From NCBI RefSeq assembly GCF_000300005.1, contig NC_018691.1, forward strand, positions 1,426,001-1,490,000: 64,000 nucleotides of DNA. The letters run 5' to 3'. The number at the start of each line of letters is the position of its first letter. The stretch's first letter is position 1. The DNA comes from Alloalcanivorax dieselolei B5. GTDB lineage: Bacteria > Pseudomonadota > Gammaproteobacteria > Pseudomonadales > Alcanivoracaceae. The position numbers and the translations under genes were made by a program. Positions 1 to 8,403 of the stretch are shown one piece after another. Under the pieces are notes generated by a model, which was given only the letters and a program-made list of their open reading frames with translations, had not been told where the DNA came from and did no database searches.

Positions 1-73
1 ATGATCAATTCCAATAATCTGTAATAATGACGCCACGGGGCGAATCCGCCCCAGACTGTGGCAAGGAACGGCA

Positions 74-910
74 ATGACGTCCACCAATTGGGTTGATCTG
101 TCCCGCGATCCGGAAACCGGGATCGAGAGTTTGCGCGCCCATTTCGAAGGCCACGCCTACGACCCGCATTGGCATGACACCTATGCCATCGGCCTCACCG
201 AACAGGGCGTGCAGCGGTTTCATCTGGGGCGCACCCGCCATGAGAGCACGCCGGGCAAAGTGATTCTGCTGGAACCCGGTGATGTCCATGACGGCCATGG
301 GCCGACGCCGGAAGGCTTTACCTACCGGCTACTGTACATCGATCCGCAATGGCTGCATCAGCGATTGGGCGGGCTGTTCGAACAACGCCCCGATCATTAT
401 CGCATGGCGTTTCAGGACGCCATGAGCAGCGACGTGCGGCTGGCCCACGCCATCGGTACCGCCTTTGATGTCATGCATCACGGCGATTTTCGCATCACCC
501 GGCAGGCGGCGTTGGATACGTTGTTGGAGCGGTTGACCTGCCATGTGCAATGGCGGCGACGCCCGCGGCCGAGCCCGGCGATGCCGTTGCTGGCGGCGAA
601 AACGCGGGAATTCCTGCACGCTCATATCGCCGATGACATCGGCATGGACGACGTGGGGCGGGCGCTCGGCTGCGACCGTTTCCGTATCACGCGGGCCTTT
701 AAAGCCGCGTTCGGTATGTCGCCGCACGCCTATCTGGTGCAACTGCGTCTGGTCGGCGCCCGCCGCCTGCTGGCCCGGGGCGAGACACCGGCGGAAGTGG
801 CGGCGGCCACCGGGTTCGCTGACCAAAGCCATCTCGGGCGCTGGTTCCGCCGCGCTTATGCGATGACGCCGGCCTATTACCGCAATCGCTGCTCAAAGCT
901 TCCAGACTGA
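74..910 (+). CDS. AraC-family transcriptional regulator
   Basis: A 278-residue regulator with an N-terminal cupin-like sensing domain (histidine-rich stretch HWHDTYAIGL near residue 33, typical of the AraC_binding fold) and a C-terminal double helix-turn-helix from about residue 172, including AAATGFADQSHLGRWFRR, the usual second recognition helix region. Such proteins bind a small ligand and activate a neighbouring gene. The ATG is preceded by AAGGAACGGCA, a fair ribosome site. The next gene, 51 bases downstream on the same strand, is a LysE-type exporter, so this protein probably controls amino-acid or metabolite export. The pairing is common; the ligand cannot be told from sequence. Confidence 0.9.
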   Translation: MTSTNWVDLSRDPETGIESLRAHFEGHAYDPHWHDTYAIGLTEQGVQRFHLGRTRHESTPGKVILLEPGDVHDGHGPTPEGFTYRLLYIDPQWLHQRLGGLFEQRPDHYRMAFQDAMSSDVRLAHAIGTAFDVMHHGDFRITRQAALDTLLERLTCHVQWRRRPRPSPAMPLLAAKTREFLHAHIADDIGMDDVGRALGCDRFRITRAFKAAFGMSPHAYLVQLRLVGARRLLARGETPAEVAAATGFADQSHLGRWFRRAYAMTPAYYRNRCSKLPD

Positions 911-961
911 CGGCGGCCGCCACGCGACGATAGCCCTCCCATCTGGTTAAGGGTTGGTGTC

Positions 962-1570
962 ATGGAATCCCTGGTCGCGTTTTTTCTGTTTGCCTTTGTC
1001 GCCTCGATCACGCCCGGTCCCACTAACGTGCTGGTGATGAGCAACGCTTCCCGCCATGGCTGGCCGGCGGCGCTGCCCATGGTGATCGGCGGCTGCGCCG
1101 CCGCCGCCACCATCGTGCTGCTGGTCGGCAGCGGCCTGACCCGCTCCCTGGCGGAGCACCCGCAGATCCAGCGGGCCATCGCCTGGATGGGTGTTGCCTG
1201 GCTGAGCTGGATGGCCTGGCGTCTGTTCCGCAGTGATTCCCTTGGTGACGACGAACGGGCGCTTGGCCGTGGCCGGGGATTTACCGTGGCCGCGACCTTG
1301 CAACTGGTGAATCCGAAAGTGTGGATGATGGCGCTGGCGGTCATGGGCGTGTTCGTCACCCCCGGCGCCGGGCAAGGCGGTCGCGTGGCCCTGTTGTCAC
1401 TGATCTTCTTTCTGGTGGCGCTGCCGTGCATGGCGACCTGGGCCTGGCTGGGCGTCAAAGCCGCGGCCTGGACTCGCTCGCCGGGGCGCCTGCGCTGGTT
1501 CAATCGCGCCATGGCGGTGCTGTTGCTGTTCACCGCCTGGTCCACGGTGGTGGATATGCCGCTGCTGTGA
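962..1570 (+). CDS. LysE/RhtB-family amino-acid exporter
   Basis: A 202-residue inner-membrane protein with about six hydrophobic segments and the family's N-terminal signature SITPGPTNVLVMSNASRHG near residues 15-33. LysE/RhtB members export amino acids or related small molecules by proton-motive force. The length is normal for the family (about 200-210). It follows an AraC regulator on the same strand by 51 bases, so the two probably form a regulator-effector pair. The substrate (homoserine, threonine, lysine or other) is not predictable here. Confidence 0.9.
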   Translation: MESLVAFFLFAFVASITPGPTNVLVMSNASRHGWPAALPMVIGGCAAAATIVLLVGSGLTRSLAEHPQIQRAIAWMGVAWLSWMAWRLFRSDSLGDDERALGRGRGFTVAATLQLVNPKVWMMALAVMGVFVTPGAGQGGRVALLSLIFFLVALPCMATWAWLGVKAAAWTRSPGRLRWFNRAMAVLLLFTAWSTVVDMPLL

Positions 1571-1682
1571 GAGCGCGCCGGAGGCCATTCGAGCCTGGCC
1601 GATCAGACCCCGGATGAGGCATACTTCGCGACGCTCCTCACGATAGACAGTGTCAAGTCATAGCCTGGAAATACTCCAAATG

Positions 1683-1814
1683 ATGGACTGGATCCCTATA
1701 GTCTTCCTTACGTTCAAGGTTGCCGTGTTCGGCACGGGCATGTTCTTCGCCATCAAGTGGCACTACGATAAAGGGAAGAAGAAAAAAGAAAATAACGAAA
1801 TCAGCCGGCGGTAA
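1683..1814 (+). CDS. small single-pass membrane protein (43 aa)
   Basis: A short open frame beginning MDWIPIVFLTFKVAVFGTG: one hydrophobic helix at about residues 4-25 followed by a strongly basic tail (DKGKKKK) that would lie in the cytoplasm by the positive-inside rule. An in-frame ATG lies one codon earlier, at 1680. The ribosome site is weak. The composition looks like a real small membrane protein and not chance, and I have the impression of similar proteins in marine Gammaproteobacteria, but no function is known to me. Confidence 0.6.
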   Translation: MDWIPIVFLTFKVAVFGTGMFFAIKWHYDKGKKKKENNEISRR

Positions 1815-1860
1815 GCGCCCGCCGATAAGGGCGGTGGACGCGGTTTTCCATCCTTTGGCG

Positions 1861-3300
1861 TCAGGCGTTATGCCCCAACCGCCGCAGCCGCTGCAACAGC
1901 ACGCAAGACACCAGCGCCGCCGTCAGGTTGTACAACATAGCAACGACGAACGCGTCCACATGGGCGGCGGCCGGATTCGCCGCCGGAGCGGCCCGCAAAG
2001 TGCCGAGGAACAGCATGCCCATGGCGCACACGCCGAGGGCGGCGCCTACCTGTTGCAGTGTGGAGATCACGCCGGAGGCCATACCCGCCTGTCGCTGCGG
2101 CACCACTCCCAGAACCAGATTCAACAACGGCGTCATTACCAGGCCCTGGCCAAAGCCCACCGCGATCAATACCGGAATCCACCAGGCCAGCAGGCCACCC
2201 TCCGCTGTCCACTTCACCTGCACGATCAGTAATCCCAGGGACACCGCGTAAAGACCACCGCCGGCCACCAGGGTGGCGGTGCCATAGCGCGATACCCAGC
2301 GTGACGCCAGCAGCGACGACGCCATGAAACCGGCGCTGGCCGGCGCGAACAGCGCCCCGGCCTGGAACGGATCCAGCCCCAGTCCGGTTTGCACCAGCAG
2401 CGCGAAGCACAGGAAGAAGGAACTGGAGGTGGAATAAATCAGCGTGACCAGCACACAGCCCAGCGCGAAAGCCGGTTGCCGCAGTAACGTCATATCCACC
2501 AGCGGCACAAGTCCCCGGCGTTGCCGACGACGTTGCTGAAGACTGAATTGCGCCAGCAGCAGGCCGGACAATGCCAGGGCGCCCCAACTCCACAGCGGCC
2601 AGTGCCGGGCCGGGCCTTCCAGCAGTGCCACCAGCAACAGCGTCAAACCGGCCGCCACCAGCAGTACGCCGGCACCATCCAGATCCGGCCGCTGCTCCAG
2701 GCGGGATTCGGCCACGCGCCCGCCGAACATCAGTGTCAGCAGACCAATGGGGAGATTGACCAGAAAGATGGTGCGCCAGCCCAGACCGGCCAGGTCCAGG
2801 TGCACCAGCCAGCCGCCCAGCACTTGCCCGGCAATGGCCGCCAACCCCAGTGTCATACCCAGCCAGGCAAACGCCCGGCGCTGAGTGTCGGCGTCGTAGA
2901 GCACGCGCAGGGACGTGTAGATTTGCGGAAAGAGCAGAGCGGCGGCACCGCCCTGAAACACCCGGGCGGCGATCAGCGTTTCCGCCGTGGGGGCGACGCC
3001 GCACAGCAGCGAGGCCAGGGTGAAAAGTGCCATCCCCCAGAGGTACAGACGCCGCCGCCCGAAGCGGTCGCCGAGACGGCCGCCGGTGATCAACAGCGCG
3101 CCGAAGGCCAATTCATAGCCGGCCAGCACGAAGCCGATTTGCGCGAAACTGGCGCCCAGGTCCCGCTGCATGCTGGGGATCGCCACGTTGACCACGAACA
3201 GATCGAAAATGGTGACAAAACCGCCGAGCAACAACACCGGCAGGCCGGGAATGCCCTTGCCATGGGAAAGGGACGAAGCAAGTGGGGAACGGGCCGCCAT
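1861..3300 (-). CDS. DHA2-family MFS multidrug transporter
   Basis: A 479-residue major-facilitator protein with roughly 14 hydrophobic segments, as in the EmrB/QacA (DHA2) drug:proton antiporters. The first helix carries FDLFVVNVAIPSMQRDLG (the usual D...NVALP motif), and motif A appears as GGRLGDRFGRRR near residues 73-84. It probably exports a toxic hydrophobic compound. The ATG at 3300 sits six bases after GAGGAG; an adjacent ATG at 3303 is too close to that site. It is divergent from an XRE-type regulator at 3395, with 94 bases between them, which suggests local control. Confidence 0.9.
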   Translation of the reverse strand: MAARSPLASSLSHGKGIPGLPVLLLGGFVTIFDLFVVNVAIPSMQRDLGASFAQIGFVLAGYELAFGALLITGGRLGDRFGRRRLYLWGMALFTLASLLCGVAPTAETLIAARVFQGGAAALLFPQIYTSLRVLYDADTQRRAFAWLGMTLGLAAIAGQVLGGWLVHLDLAGLGWRTIFLVNLPIGLLTLMFGGRVAESRLEQRPDLDGAGVLLVAAGLTLLLVALLEGPARHWPLWSWGALALSGLLLAQFSLQQRRRQRRGLVPLVDMTLLRQPAFALGCVLVTLIYSTSSSFFLCFALLVQTGLGLDPFQAGALFAPASAGFMASSLLASRWVSRYGTATLVAGGGLYAVSLGLLIVQVKWTAEGGLLAWWIPVLIAVGFGQGLVMTPLLNLVLGVVPQRQAGMASGVISTLQQVGAALGVCAMGMLFLGTLRAAPAANPAAAHVDAFVVAMLYNLTAALVSCVLLQRLRRLGHNA

Positions 3301-3352
3301 CATGGTCTCCTCTTATGGGTGAAGGGGAGGTATTCTGGCGGCCTTTTATCGC

Positions 3353-3382
3353 ATTACAATTTAGCTATTTATTCTATTACAA
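3353..3382. promoter_or_regulatory. ATTACAA direct repeats in divergent promoter
   Basis: Two copies of ATTACAA (3353-3359 and 3376-3382) start 23 bases apart in the AT-rich gap between the MFS pump and the XRE regulator. The spacing is about two helical turns, so they could be regulator binding sites or overlap the promoters. The assignment is tentative. Confidence 0.3.
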
Positions 3383-3394
3383 GAGGTAACCCCC

Positions 3395-4189
3395 ATGGCC
3401 ACGCCAAGGCTGCAACGCACACGCCGGGAACTGGCCGCCTTTCTGCGCGCCTGCCGGGAGGCGATCACTCCGGAGCAGGTGGGGCTGGCGGACAGTGGAC
3501 GCCGGCGCACGCCGGGGTTGCGCCGCGAGGAAGTGGCCACGCTCGCCGGGGTCGGGGTGACCTGGTACACCTGGCTGGAGCAGGGGCGGGAGATCGGAGT
3601 GTCCGCGCCGGTGCTGGAACGTATCGCCCGGGTGCTCAAACTGGACGGCGCCCAGCGCCGCCATCTGTTTTTGCTGGCGCAGAACCGGCCGCCGGTGGAG
3701 CCGGGCAAAACCTGGTGCTCGGTGCCGCCGCTGGTGCGGCGTTTGATGGACGACTGGCCCGACCATCCGGCTTACGTGCTCAATTTGCGTTGGGATGTGT
3801 TGGCCTGGAACGCGGCGGCCCAGACGTTGTTTGATTTCGAACAGCGACCGGCGGGGCAGCGCAATCTGCTGTGGCTGTTGTTCACCGCCGAGGATCTGCG
3901 CGGCGTGTTCGTGAACTGGGCCGAACAGGCGCCGCGCATGCTGGCCAGCTTCCGCCGTGATTTCGTGCGCGCCACCACCGATCCCAGCATCACCGATCTG
4001 GTCCGGCAACTGGAGCGGACCTCGCCGGAATTCCGCCAATGGTGGCCCTGCCAGGACGTGCAAGCGCCGTGCATGGGCAGCCGGGAATTGCTTTGCGATG
4101 GACAGGTCCGGCGTTACCAGCACACCACCCTGATCGTGGACGAGGATCGTCATCTGCGTCTGGTGGTGTACGCGCGGGACGAACAGTAG
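3395..4189 (+). CDS. XRE-family regulator with MmyB-like ligand domain
   Basis: A 264-residue transcription factor. The N-terminal helix-turn-helix (residues 8-75) contains RRTPGLRREEVATLAGVGVT and WYTWLEQGR, the hallmark of the MmyB-like group. The C-terminal part (about 100-260) matches the MmyB-like ligand-binding (PAS-related) domain, with LNLRWDVLAWNAAA near residue 128. In this group the second domain is thought to bind a hydrophobic ligand. It is divergent from the DHA2 exporter and is the obvious candidate to control it. The start follows AAGAGGT at a good distance. Confidence 0.9.
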   Translation: MATPRLQRTRRELAAFLRACREAITPEQVGLADSGRRRTPGLRREEVATLAGVGVTWYTWLEQGREIGVSAPVLERIARVLKLDGAQRRHLFLLAQNRPPVEPGKTWCSVPPLVRRLMDDWPDHPAYVLNLRWDVLAWNAAAQTLFDFEQRPAGQRNLLWLLFTAEDLRGVFVNWAEQAPRMLASFRRDFVRATTDPSITDLVRQLERTSPEFRQWWPCQDVQAPCMGSRELLCDGQVRRYQHTTLIVDEDRHLRLVVYARDEQ

Positions 4190-4194
4190 AAGGC

Positions 4195-5106
4195 TTAGCG
4201 CCGGGGCGCGGGGCGCAGGCGTTCGCCGATTACCGTTTCCAGCCAGTGGGAAAACACCTGGAAGCGGTGCGAAAGATGCAGGCGCTGTGGATACAGCAAG
4301 GTGATGTCCATGGGCTCCGCCCGCCACTCGGGCAGCACTTCGCGGAGCAGGCCGTTGTCCAGATCCTCGCGCACGTCGTAGGCCGGCACCTGGATCATAC
4401 CCAGCCCGGCCCGGCAGCAGGCGATATACAGTTCGGTGTTGTTCACCGCCACCGCGCCGGGTATCTCCACCTGGTGGTATTCGCCATCGCGCAGATACTC
4501 CCAGGGCTCGGGGCGGCCCTGGCTGGGCGCGATATAATGCACCGCCTGATGTGACCGGAGCTCTTCCACCGTACGTGGTGTACCGTTGCGCCGCAGGTAC
4601 GCCGGGCTGGCGCAATTGATCAGTTCCAATTGCCCCAGCGGCCGGGCGATCAACGAGGAATCGGCCAGCGGGCCGACGCGAATGACACAGTCCACCGCTT
4701 CCTGCACCAGGTCCACCTGGCGGTCGGCCACGCACAGATCCACCTTGATATCCGGATAGCGGTCAAGAAAGGCCGGTAGCGCCGGAGCCAGCACCAGCCG
4801 GCCAATACGTGCCGGCACATTGACGCGGATGCGCCCGGCCGGGGCCTTGCCGGGGCGGAACAGCTCCTCGGTTTCTTCGTAATCGGCAAGCAGCCGCACG
4901 CAACGATCGTAGAAACGATGCCCTTCCTCGGTGACGGTGACCTGGCGGGTAGTGCGATGCAGCAGCCGCGCGCCGACACGCTGTTCCAGCGTTTTGATCG
5001 CGCCGGACACCGACGAGCGCGGCAGCGGCAGAGTCTCCGCGGCACGGGTGAAGTTGCCGCAGTCCACCACGCGCACGAAGATCCTGAGTAGCTCCAACCG
5101 GTCCAT
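4195..5106 (-). CDS. LysR-family transcriptional regulator
   Basis: A 303-residue LysR regulator: winged helix-turn-helix at residues 1-62 (VVDCGNFTRAAETLPLPRSS then VSGAIKTLEQRVGARLLHRT) and an effector-binding periplasmic-protein-like domain from about residue 90. I chose the ATG at 5106 because GGAGG lies six bases upstream and the protein then begins at the usual MDRLELLRIFVRV; an in-frame start 81 bases earlier would add an unconserved tail. The sequence is of the CrgA/DsdC-like subgroup that often controls a neighbouring oxidoreductase or efflux gene. The next gene in the same direction upstream is a second DHA2 pump (ends at 5219). Confidence 0.9.
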   Translation of the reverse strand: MDRLELLRIFVRVVDCGNFTRAAETLPLPRSSVSGAIKTLEQRVGARLLHRTTRQVTVTEEGHRFYDRCVRLLADYEETEELFRPGKAPAGRIRVNVPARIGRLVLAPALPAFLDRYPDIKVDLCVADRQVDLVQEAVDCVIRVGPLADSSLIARPLGQLELINCASPAYLRRNGTPRTVEELRSHQAVHYIAPSQGRPEPWEYLRDGEYHQVEIPGAVAVNNTELYIACCRAGLGMIQVPAYDVREDLDNGLLREVLPEWRAEPMDITLLYPQRLHLSHRFQVFSHWLETVIGERLRPAPRR

Positions 5107-5218
5107 GGCATGCCTCCATTGTTCGTCTGATCTGACCGATAGAGAGGAATATACCGTGCTTGTGTCCTTGTTGACGATCAACGCCATGGGGGCGTGGCCC
5201 GGCTGGCAAGGTTTTCGG

Positions 5219-6691
5219 CTACACCGCCGGTTCCGGCACGGCGGCCATGCGGCGGGCCCCTATCAGTAACGCCGCCGTCAGCAGCCCGGCGGCGCCGGCC
5301 ACCGCCATGGCGAGATGAAAACCGCTGCCCAGGGCGGCGGTCAGTTGGGTGGCGATATCGTTCAGTTCCGGTGCCGGCGTGGCGCCGGTGACGGCCTGTC
5401 GTGCCAGCACCGGGTCGCCGCTGGCGGCGCTCAGATGACGAATTGCCTGTGTGCTCATCAGACTGCCCATCAGGGCGATCCCCACCGCCATGCCGGTTTG
5501 CCGCAGGGCGTTTATTACCGCCGAAGCGATGGCCGCCCGTTCCGGCGGCACGGCGTTCATCACAGCCAGTCCGGTACCCGGCACGGCCAGCCCCATGCCG
5601 GCGCCAAGCAGGGCGAACAACAGTCCCACCCACCTATAATCAGTGGTGGCGTCCAGCAACACCATTAATGTCATGGCGCCCCCCATCAGCAGGTAACCGG
5701 CGATCAACAGAGACGACAGGGTGAAACGTTGATGCAGCCGACCGAACAGTATCGACGCCAGACCGGACAGCACGAATTGCGGCATCATTCTCAGTCCGGC
5801 CTCGGCGGGACCATAGCCCTGGATGCGTTGCAGAAACAGCGAGAAGAAAAACAGGCTGCTGTAAGCGGAAAAGCCGAGCACGAAGGACGCCACATTGGCG
5901 CGGGAAAACTCCCCATGGCGGAACAGGGCCAGGGGCAATACCGGACGCGCCACTCGGCTTTCCACCCAGACAAAGGCGACCATACCCAGCAGGGCGGTGA
6001 GCAAGGCGTAGCGGGGCAAGGCATGCGTCCAGCCGTGTTCGCCAGCGGCGATCAGGCCGAAGGTCAGCGCGCCCAACGCCAGCACGGCCAGCAATTGACC
6101 GGCCGGGTCCAGGGCGGCGTGCCGCGGATGCCGCCGCTCCGGGATGCTGATCCCGCCCAGTACCAGCACCGCCACGCCCAGCGGCAGATTGAGCAGAAAA
6201 ATGCTCGGCCAGCCCACGGTATCCACCAGCACGCCGCCGAGCAGGGGGCCGATGATCAATGAAAGCGCGCTGAATGAGGACAGCCCGCCAATGGCGTGGG
6301 CCCGTGAGCGCGGATCGGGGAAGGCATGGGACAGGATTGACAGGGCGCCGGGAATCAGCAGCGCGCCGGCCATGCCCTGAGCAACCCGACCCACCAGCAA
6401 GACGGTCAGATTGGGAGCCAGGGCACACAGCCCTGAGCTGACGGTGAATAGCGCCACGCCGGCCAGCCAGCAGCGTTTGTAACCATAACGGTCACTAAAA
6501 GGACCGGCGGAGAGCATAAACGCGGAGAGGCACAGGGCATAGGCGTCGACAACCCATTGCAGACCGGCCAGATCGGTGTTCAGAGCGGTCTGCAGGGTAG
6601 GCAGTGCCATGTTGACGATACTGATGTCGAGTACGGCCATGAAGGTGGCCAGATAGACGGCGGTGACCAGGGCGAACCGGCGCGAAATCAT
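5219..6691 (-). CDS. DHA2-family MFS multidrug transporter
   Basis: A 490-residue, roughly 14-helix major-facilitator exporter of the EmrB/QacA type. Helix 1 holds MAVLDISIVNMALPTLQTAL; motif A is GPFSDRYGYKR near residue 63; the family motif C region reads PGALSILSHAF and GPLLGGVLVDTVGWPSIF. The ATG follows AAAAGGGAATTCCC. The gene is divergent from a TetR regulator, and a TGACC-N3-GGTCA palindrome lies just upstream, so the pump is probably repressed by that TetR and induced by its substrate. The substrate is unknown. Confidence 0.9.
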   Translation of the reverse strand: MISRRFALVTAVYLATFMAVLDISIVNMALPTLQTALNTDLAGLQWVVDAYALCLSAFMLSAGPFSDRYGYKRCWLAGVALFTVSSGLCALAPNLTVLLVGRVAQGMAGALLIPGALSILSHAFPDPRSRAHAIGGLSSFSALSLIIGPLLGGVLVDTVGWPSIFLLNLPLGVAVLVLGGISIPERRHPRHAALDPAGQLLAVLALGALTFGLIAAGEHGWTHALPRYALLTALLGMVAFVWVESRVARPVLPLALFRHGEFSRANVASFVLGFSAYSSLFFFSLFLQRIQGYGPAEAGLRMMPQFVLSGLASILFGRLHQRFTLSSLLIAGYLLMGGAMTLMVLLDATTDYRWVGLLFALLGAGMGLAVPGTGLAVMNAVPPERAAIASAVINALRQTGMAVGIALMGSLMSTQAIRHLSAASGDPVLARQAVTGATPAPELNDIATQLTAALGSGFHLAMAVAGAAGLLTAALLIGARRMAAVPEPAV

Positions 6692-6737
6692 GGGAATTCC
6701 CTTTTGAGAATGAATCTTGTTCGTGCAGTCTAGTGAT

Positions 6738-6757
6738 TGACTGACCGTCGGTCAATT
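6738..6757. promoter_or_regulatory. probable TetR operator
   Basis: The site reads TTGACTGACCGTCGGTCAAT. Its core is a perfect inverted repeat TGACC-GTC-GGTCA (6743-6755), and flanking TTGAC/GTCAA extends it. It lies 46 bases upstream of the MFS pump start and about 100 bases upstream of the preferred TetR start. The form resembles known operators of pump-linked TetR repressors. Confidence 0.6.
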
Positions 6758-6856
6758 GCCTGGCGCTGCGAATCCCTAGGTCCCGTGTTGACGACCCGGT
6801 ACACTGGCACCGTCGTCATCCGCAGATGGCGAATCGGATCGGAAGAAGGAAGTCTC

Positions 6857-7456
6857 TTGAACACCAAGCAACGGCAGCGGCAGGTGAAGCCCGCTGAAGT
6901 ACGTCTCGATGAGCTGGTAACCGCCGCCCAGGCATTGTTTCTCGACAAAGGCGTGGACGCCACCACGGTGGGGGACATCGTCGAGCGGGCCGGCGTGGCC
7001 AAGGGGACTTTCTATCATTATTTCAACGCCAAGACCGATCTGCTCCCGGCCCTGCGTGAGCGCTTCACGCATCGCTTCCTGGAGCGCGTGAGTGCCGCTG
7101 TGGAAGCCTGCGGTGTGGACGACTGGCCCGGTCGTCTGACCGCCTGGTTCACCAGCAGCCTGCACGCCTATCAGGTCGATTTCCAATTGCACGATCTGGT
7201 CTACGCCGGCCACCACCATGACCGGGACAACCCGGATCTGGACGCGGTGGTGGGCCAGGTGGAAGCGATTCTTCGCGACGGCGGCGACGCCGGCGCCTGG
7301 CCGGTATCCGACTGGCAGCGGTTGGCAACCATGGCCTACTGGAGCATGCATGGTCTTGCAGATGCCGCTATTGCCCGCGGTGGCGTGGACAGCGACGAAC
7401 TCGGCGCTTTTCTCAGCCGCCGCTTCCTGGCCATGCTCAGAGGCGTGGAGAACTGA
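6857..7456 (+). CDS. TetR-family repressor of the adjacent MFS pump
   Basis: A regulator of 199 residues with the TetR DNA-binding domain at the N terminus: TTVGDIVERAGVAKGTFYHY is the helix-turn-helix. The C-terminal part is the variable ligand-binding helical domain. A longer frame opens at 6737, but that ATG lies inside the candidate operator and its extra 40 residues are not TetR-like. The TTG at 6857 follows GGAAGAAGGAAG and gives the normal TetR start, so I prefer it. Divergent from the DHA2 pump; very likely its local repressor. Confidence 0.85.
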   Translation: MNTKQRQRQVKPAEVRLDELVTAAQALFLDKGVDATTVGDIVERAGVAKGTFYHYFNAKTDLLPALRERFTHRFLERVSAAVEACGVDDWPGRLTAWFTSSLHAYQVDFQLHDLVYAGHHHDRDNPDLDAVVGQVEAILRDGGDAGAWPVSDWQRLATMAYWSMHGLADAAIARGGVDSDELGAFLSRRFLAMLRGVEN

Positions 7457-7696
7457 CTAGCGCTGTTCGCCGAAAGGCCGGTACAACGGTCGGCGGCTGA
7501 GGACTTTCAAGCCGTCGGGACCGCTTTCCAGCAACCGGTATTCCTCGCTCGCCACCTGGACTGTCAACCGGTAGCCGGCGGCTTCGGAGAAGCAGCCATG
7601 CACTTGTTCCATGGCCGCCCGGGCGTCGGCGCCATCGGTTTCGAAATGGCCCAGCAGCCGGCCTCGGTGATGGATGGTCAAACGGTACTGCGTCAT
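7457..7696 (-). CDS. small conserved-looking protein coupled to GATase gene (79 aa)
   Basis: A 79-residue soluble protein starting MTQYRLTIHHRGRLLGHFET. Its ATG overlaps the stop of the amidotransferase gene by four bases (ATGA), so the two are translationally coupled. The pattern of alternating hydrophobic residues (YRLTIHH, YRLTVQV, YRLLES) suggests a small beta-rich fold. I do not recognise a family. Position as the third gene after yggS and the amidotransferase suggests a role linked to them. It ends next to the convergent TetR gene. Confidence 0.6.
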   Translation of the reverse strand: MTQYRLTIHHRGRLLGHFETDGADARAAMEQVHGCFSEAAGYRLTVQVASEEYRLLESGPDGLKVLSRRPLYRPFGEQR

Positions 7697-8403
7697 TGCT
7701 TTTGCTCCCACTGATCCCGCCACTGAGTCATCAGCCGTCGTGCCGCCCGAACCAGAGAGTGGCCGTGTTCCGCGGCGTCCCGGCGCAACTGTTCCAGATC
7801 AATGCCGGCCCCCGACAGTTCCAGGGTGTGGCCGATCAGCCAGCTCTCCAGCCGTGCCGGGTCCGCTTCGATGTGAAACTGCAGGCCCAGAGCGTGGTGG
7901 CCGACGGCGAACGCCTGGGTCGGGCAAGGCGTCGTCGTGGCCAGGCTGGGCACCGCGGCCGGCAATTGAATCCGGTCGCCGTGCCAGTGCAACACCGGCA
8001 CGTCTTCCAGAGCGGTCAGTGGCGAGGCCTGGCCGGCGTGGGCCAGTTGCACCGGCGCGAAGCCGATTTCCTTTTCCGGCATGGCGCTGACCCGGCCGCC
8101 CAGGGCCCGGGCCATCAATTGCGCGCCGAGACAGATGCCGAGCAACGGTTGCCGTTGTCGCAGACGTTCGCTGATCAGGGCCAGCTCGGATTGCAGATAC
8201 GGATAGAGACGGTCGTCGAAAGCGCCGATCGGACCGCCGAGTACGATCAGCAGGCCAGGCGGGGCATCGAATAAATCCTCGAGGGTATCCACGCCGATAT
8301 CGCGGTATTGGATTTGCCAACCCCATTCGCGCAGCAGCGGTTCGAGCGTGCCGAGATCCTCGAAAGCCAGATGGCGCAGGGCCACGGCGGTGTTCATCGT
8401 CAT
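7693..8403 (-). CDS. class I glutamine amidotransferase-like protein
   Basis: A 236-residue protein with the class I glutamine amidotransferase (GATase1) fold. The nucleophile elbow is GICLGAQ (Cys near residue 93), preceded by VLGGPIGAFDD, and the catalytic His-Glu pair is in LQFHIEADP near residue 178. It is a stand-alone GATase1 like the YfeJ/GuaA-type single-domain group, which releases ammonia from glutamine or hydrolyses gamma-glutamyl compounds. Its first codons overlap the stop of yggS (ATGA), and its stop overlaps the start of the 79-residue gene. The substrate is unknown; the neighbourhood hints at PLP-related or amino-acid homeostasis. Confidence 0.85.
   Translation of the reverse strand: MTMNTAVALRHLAFEDLGTLEPLLREWGWQIQYRDIGVDTLEDLFDAPPGLLIVLGGPIGAFDDRLYPYLQSELALISERLRQRQPLLGICLGAQLMARALGGRVSAMPEKEIGFAPVQLAHAGQASPLTALEDVPVLHWHGDRIQLPAAVPSLATTTPCPTQAFAVGHHALGLQFHIEADPARLESWLIGHTLELSGAGIDLEQLRRDAAEHGHSLVRAARRLMTQWRDQWEQKQ

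Noticed and set aside
2521-3834. Open frame of 437 residues on the plus strand
   Set aside because: It is antisense to the MFS gene and then runs over the XRE gene in another frame; it is Gln/Arg-rich and has no domain, as expected of a GC-rich shadow.
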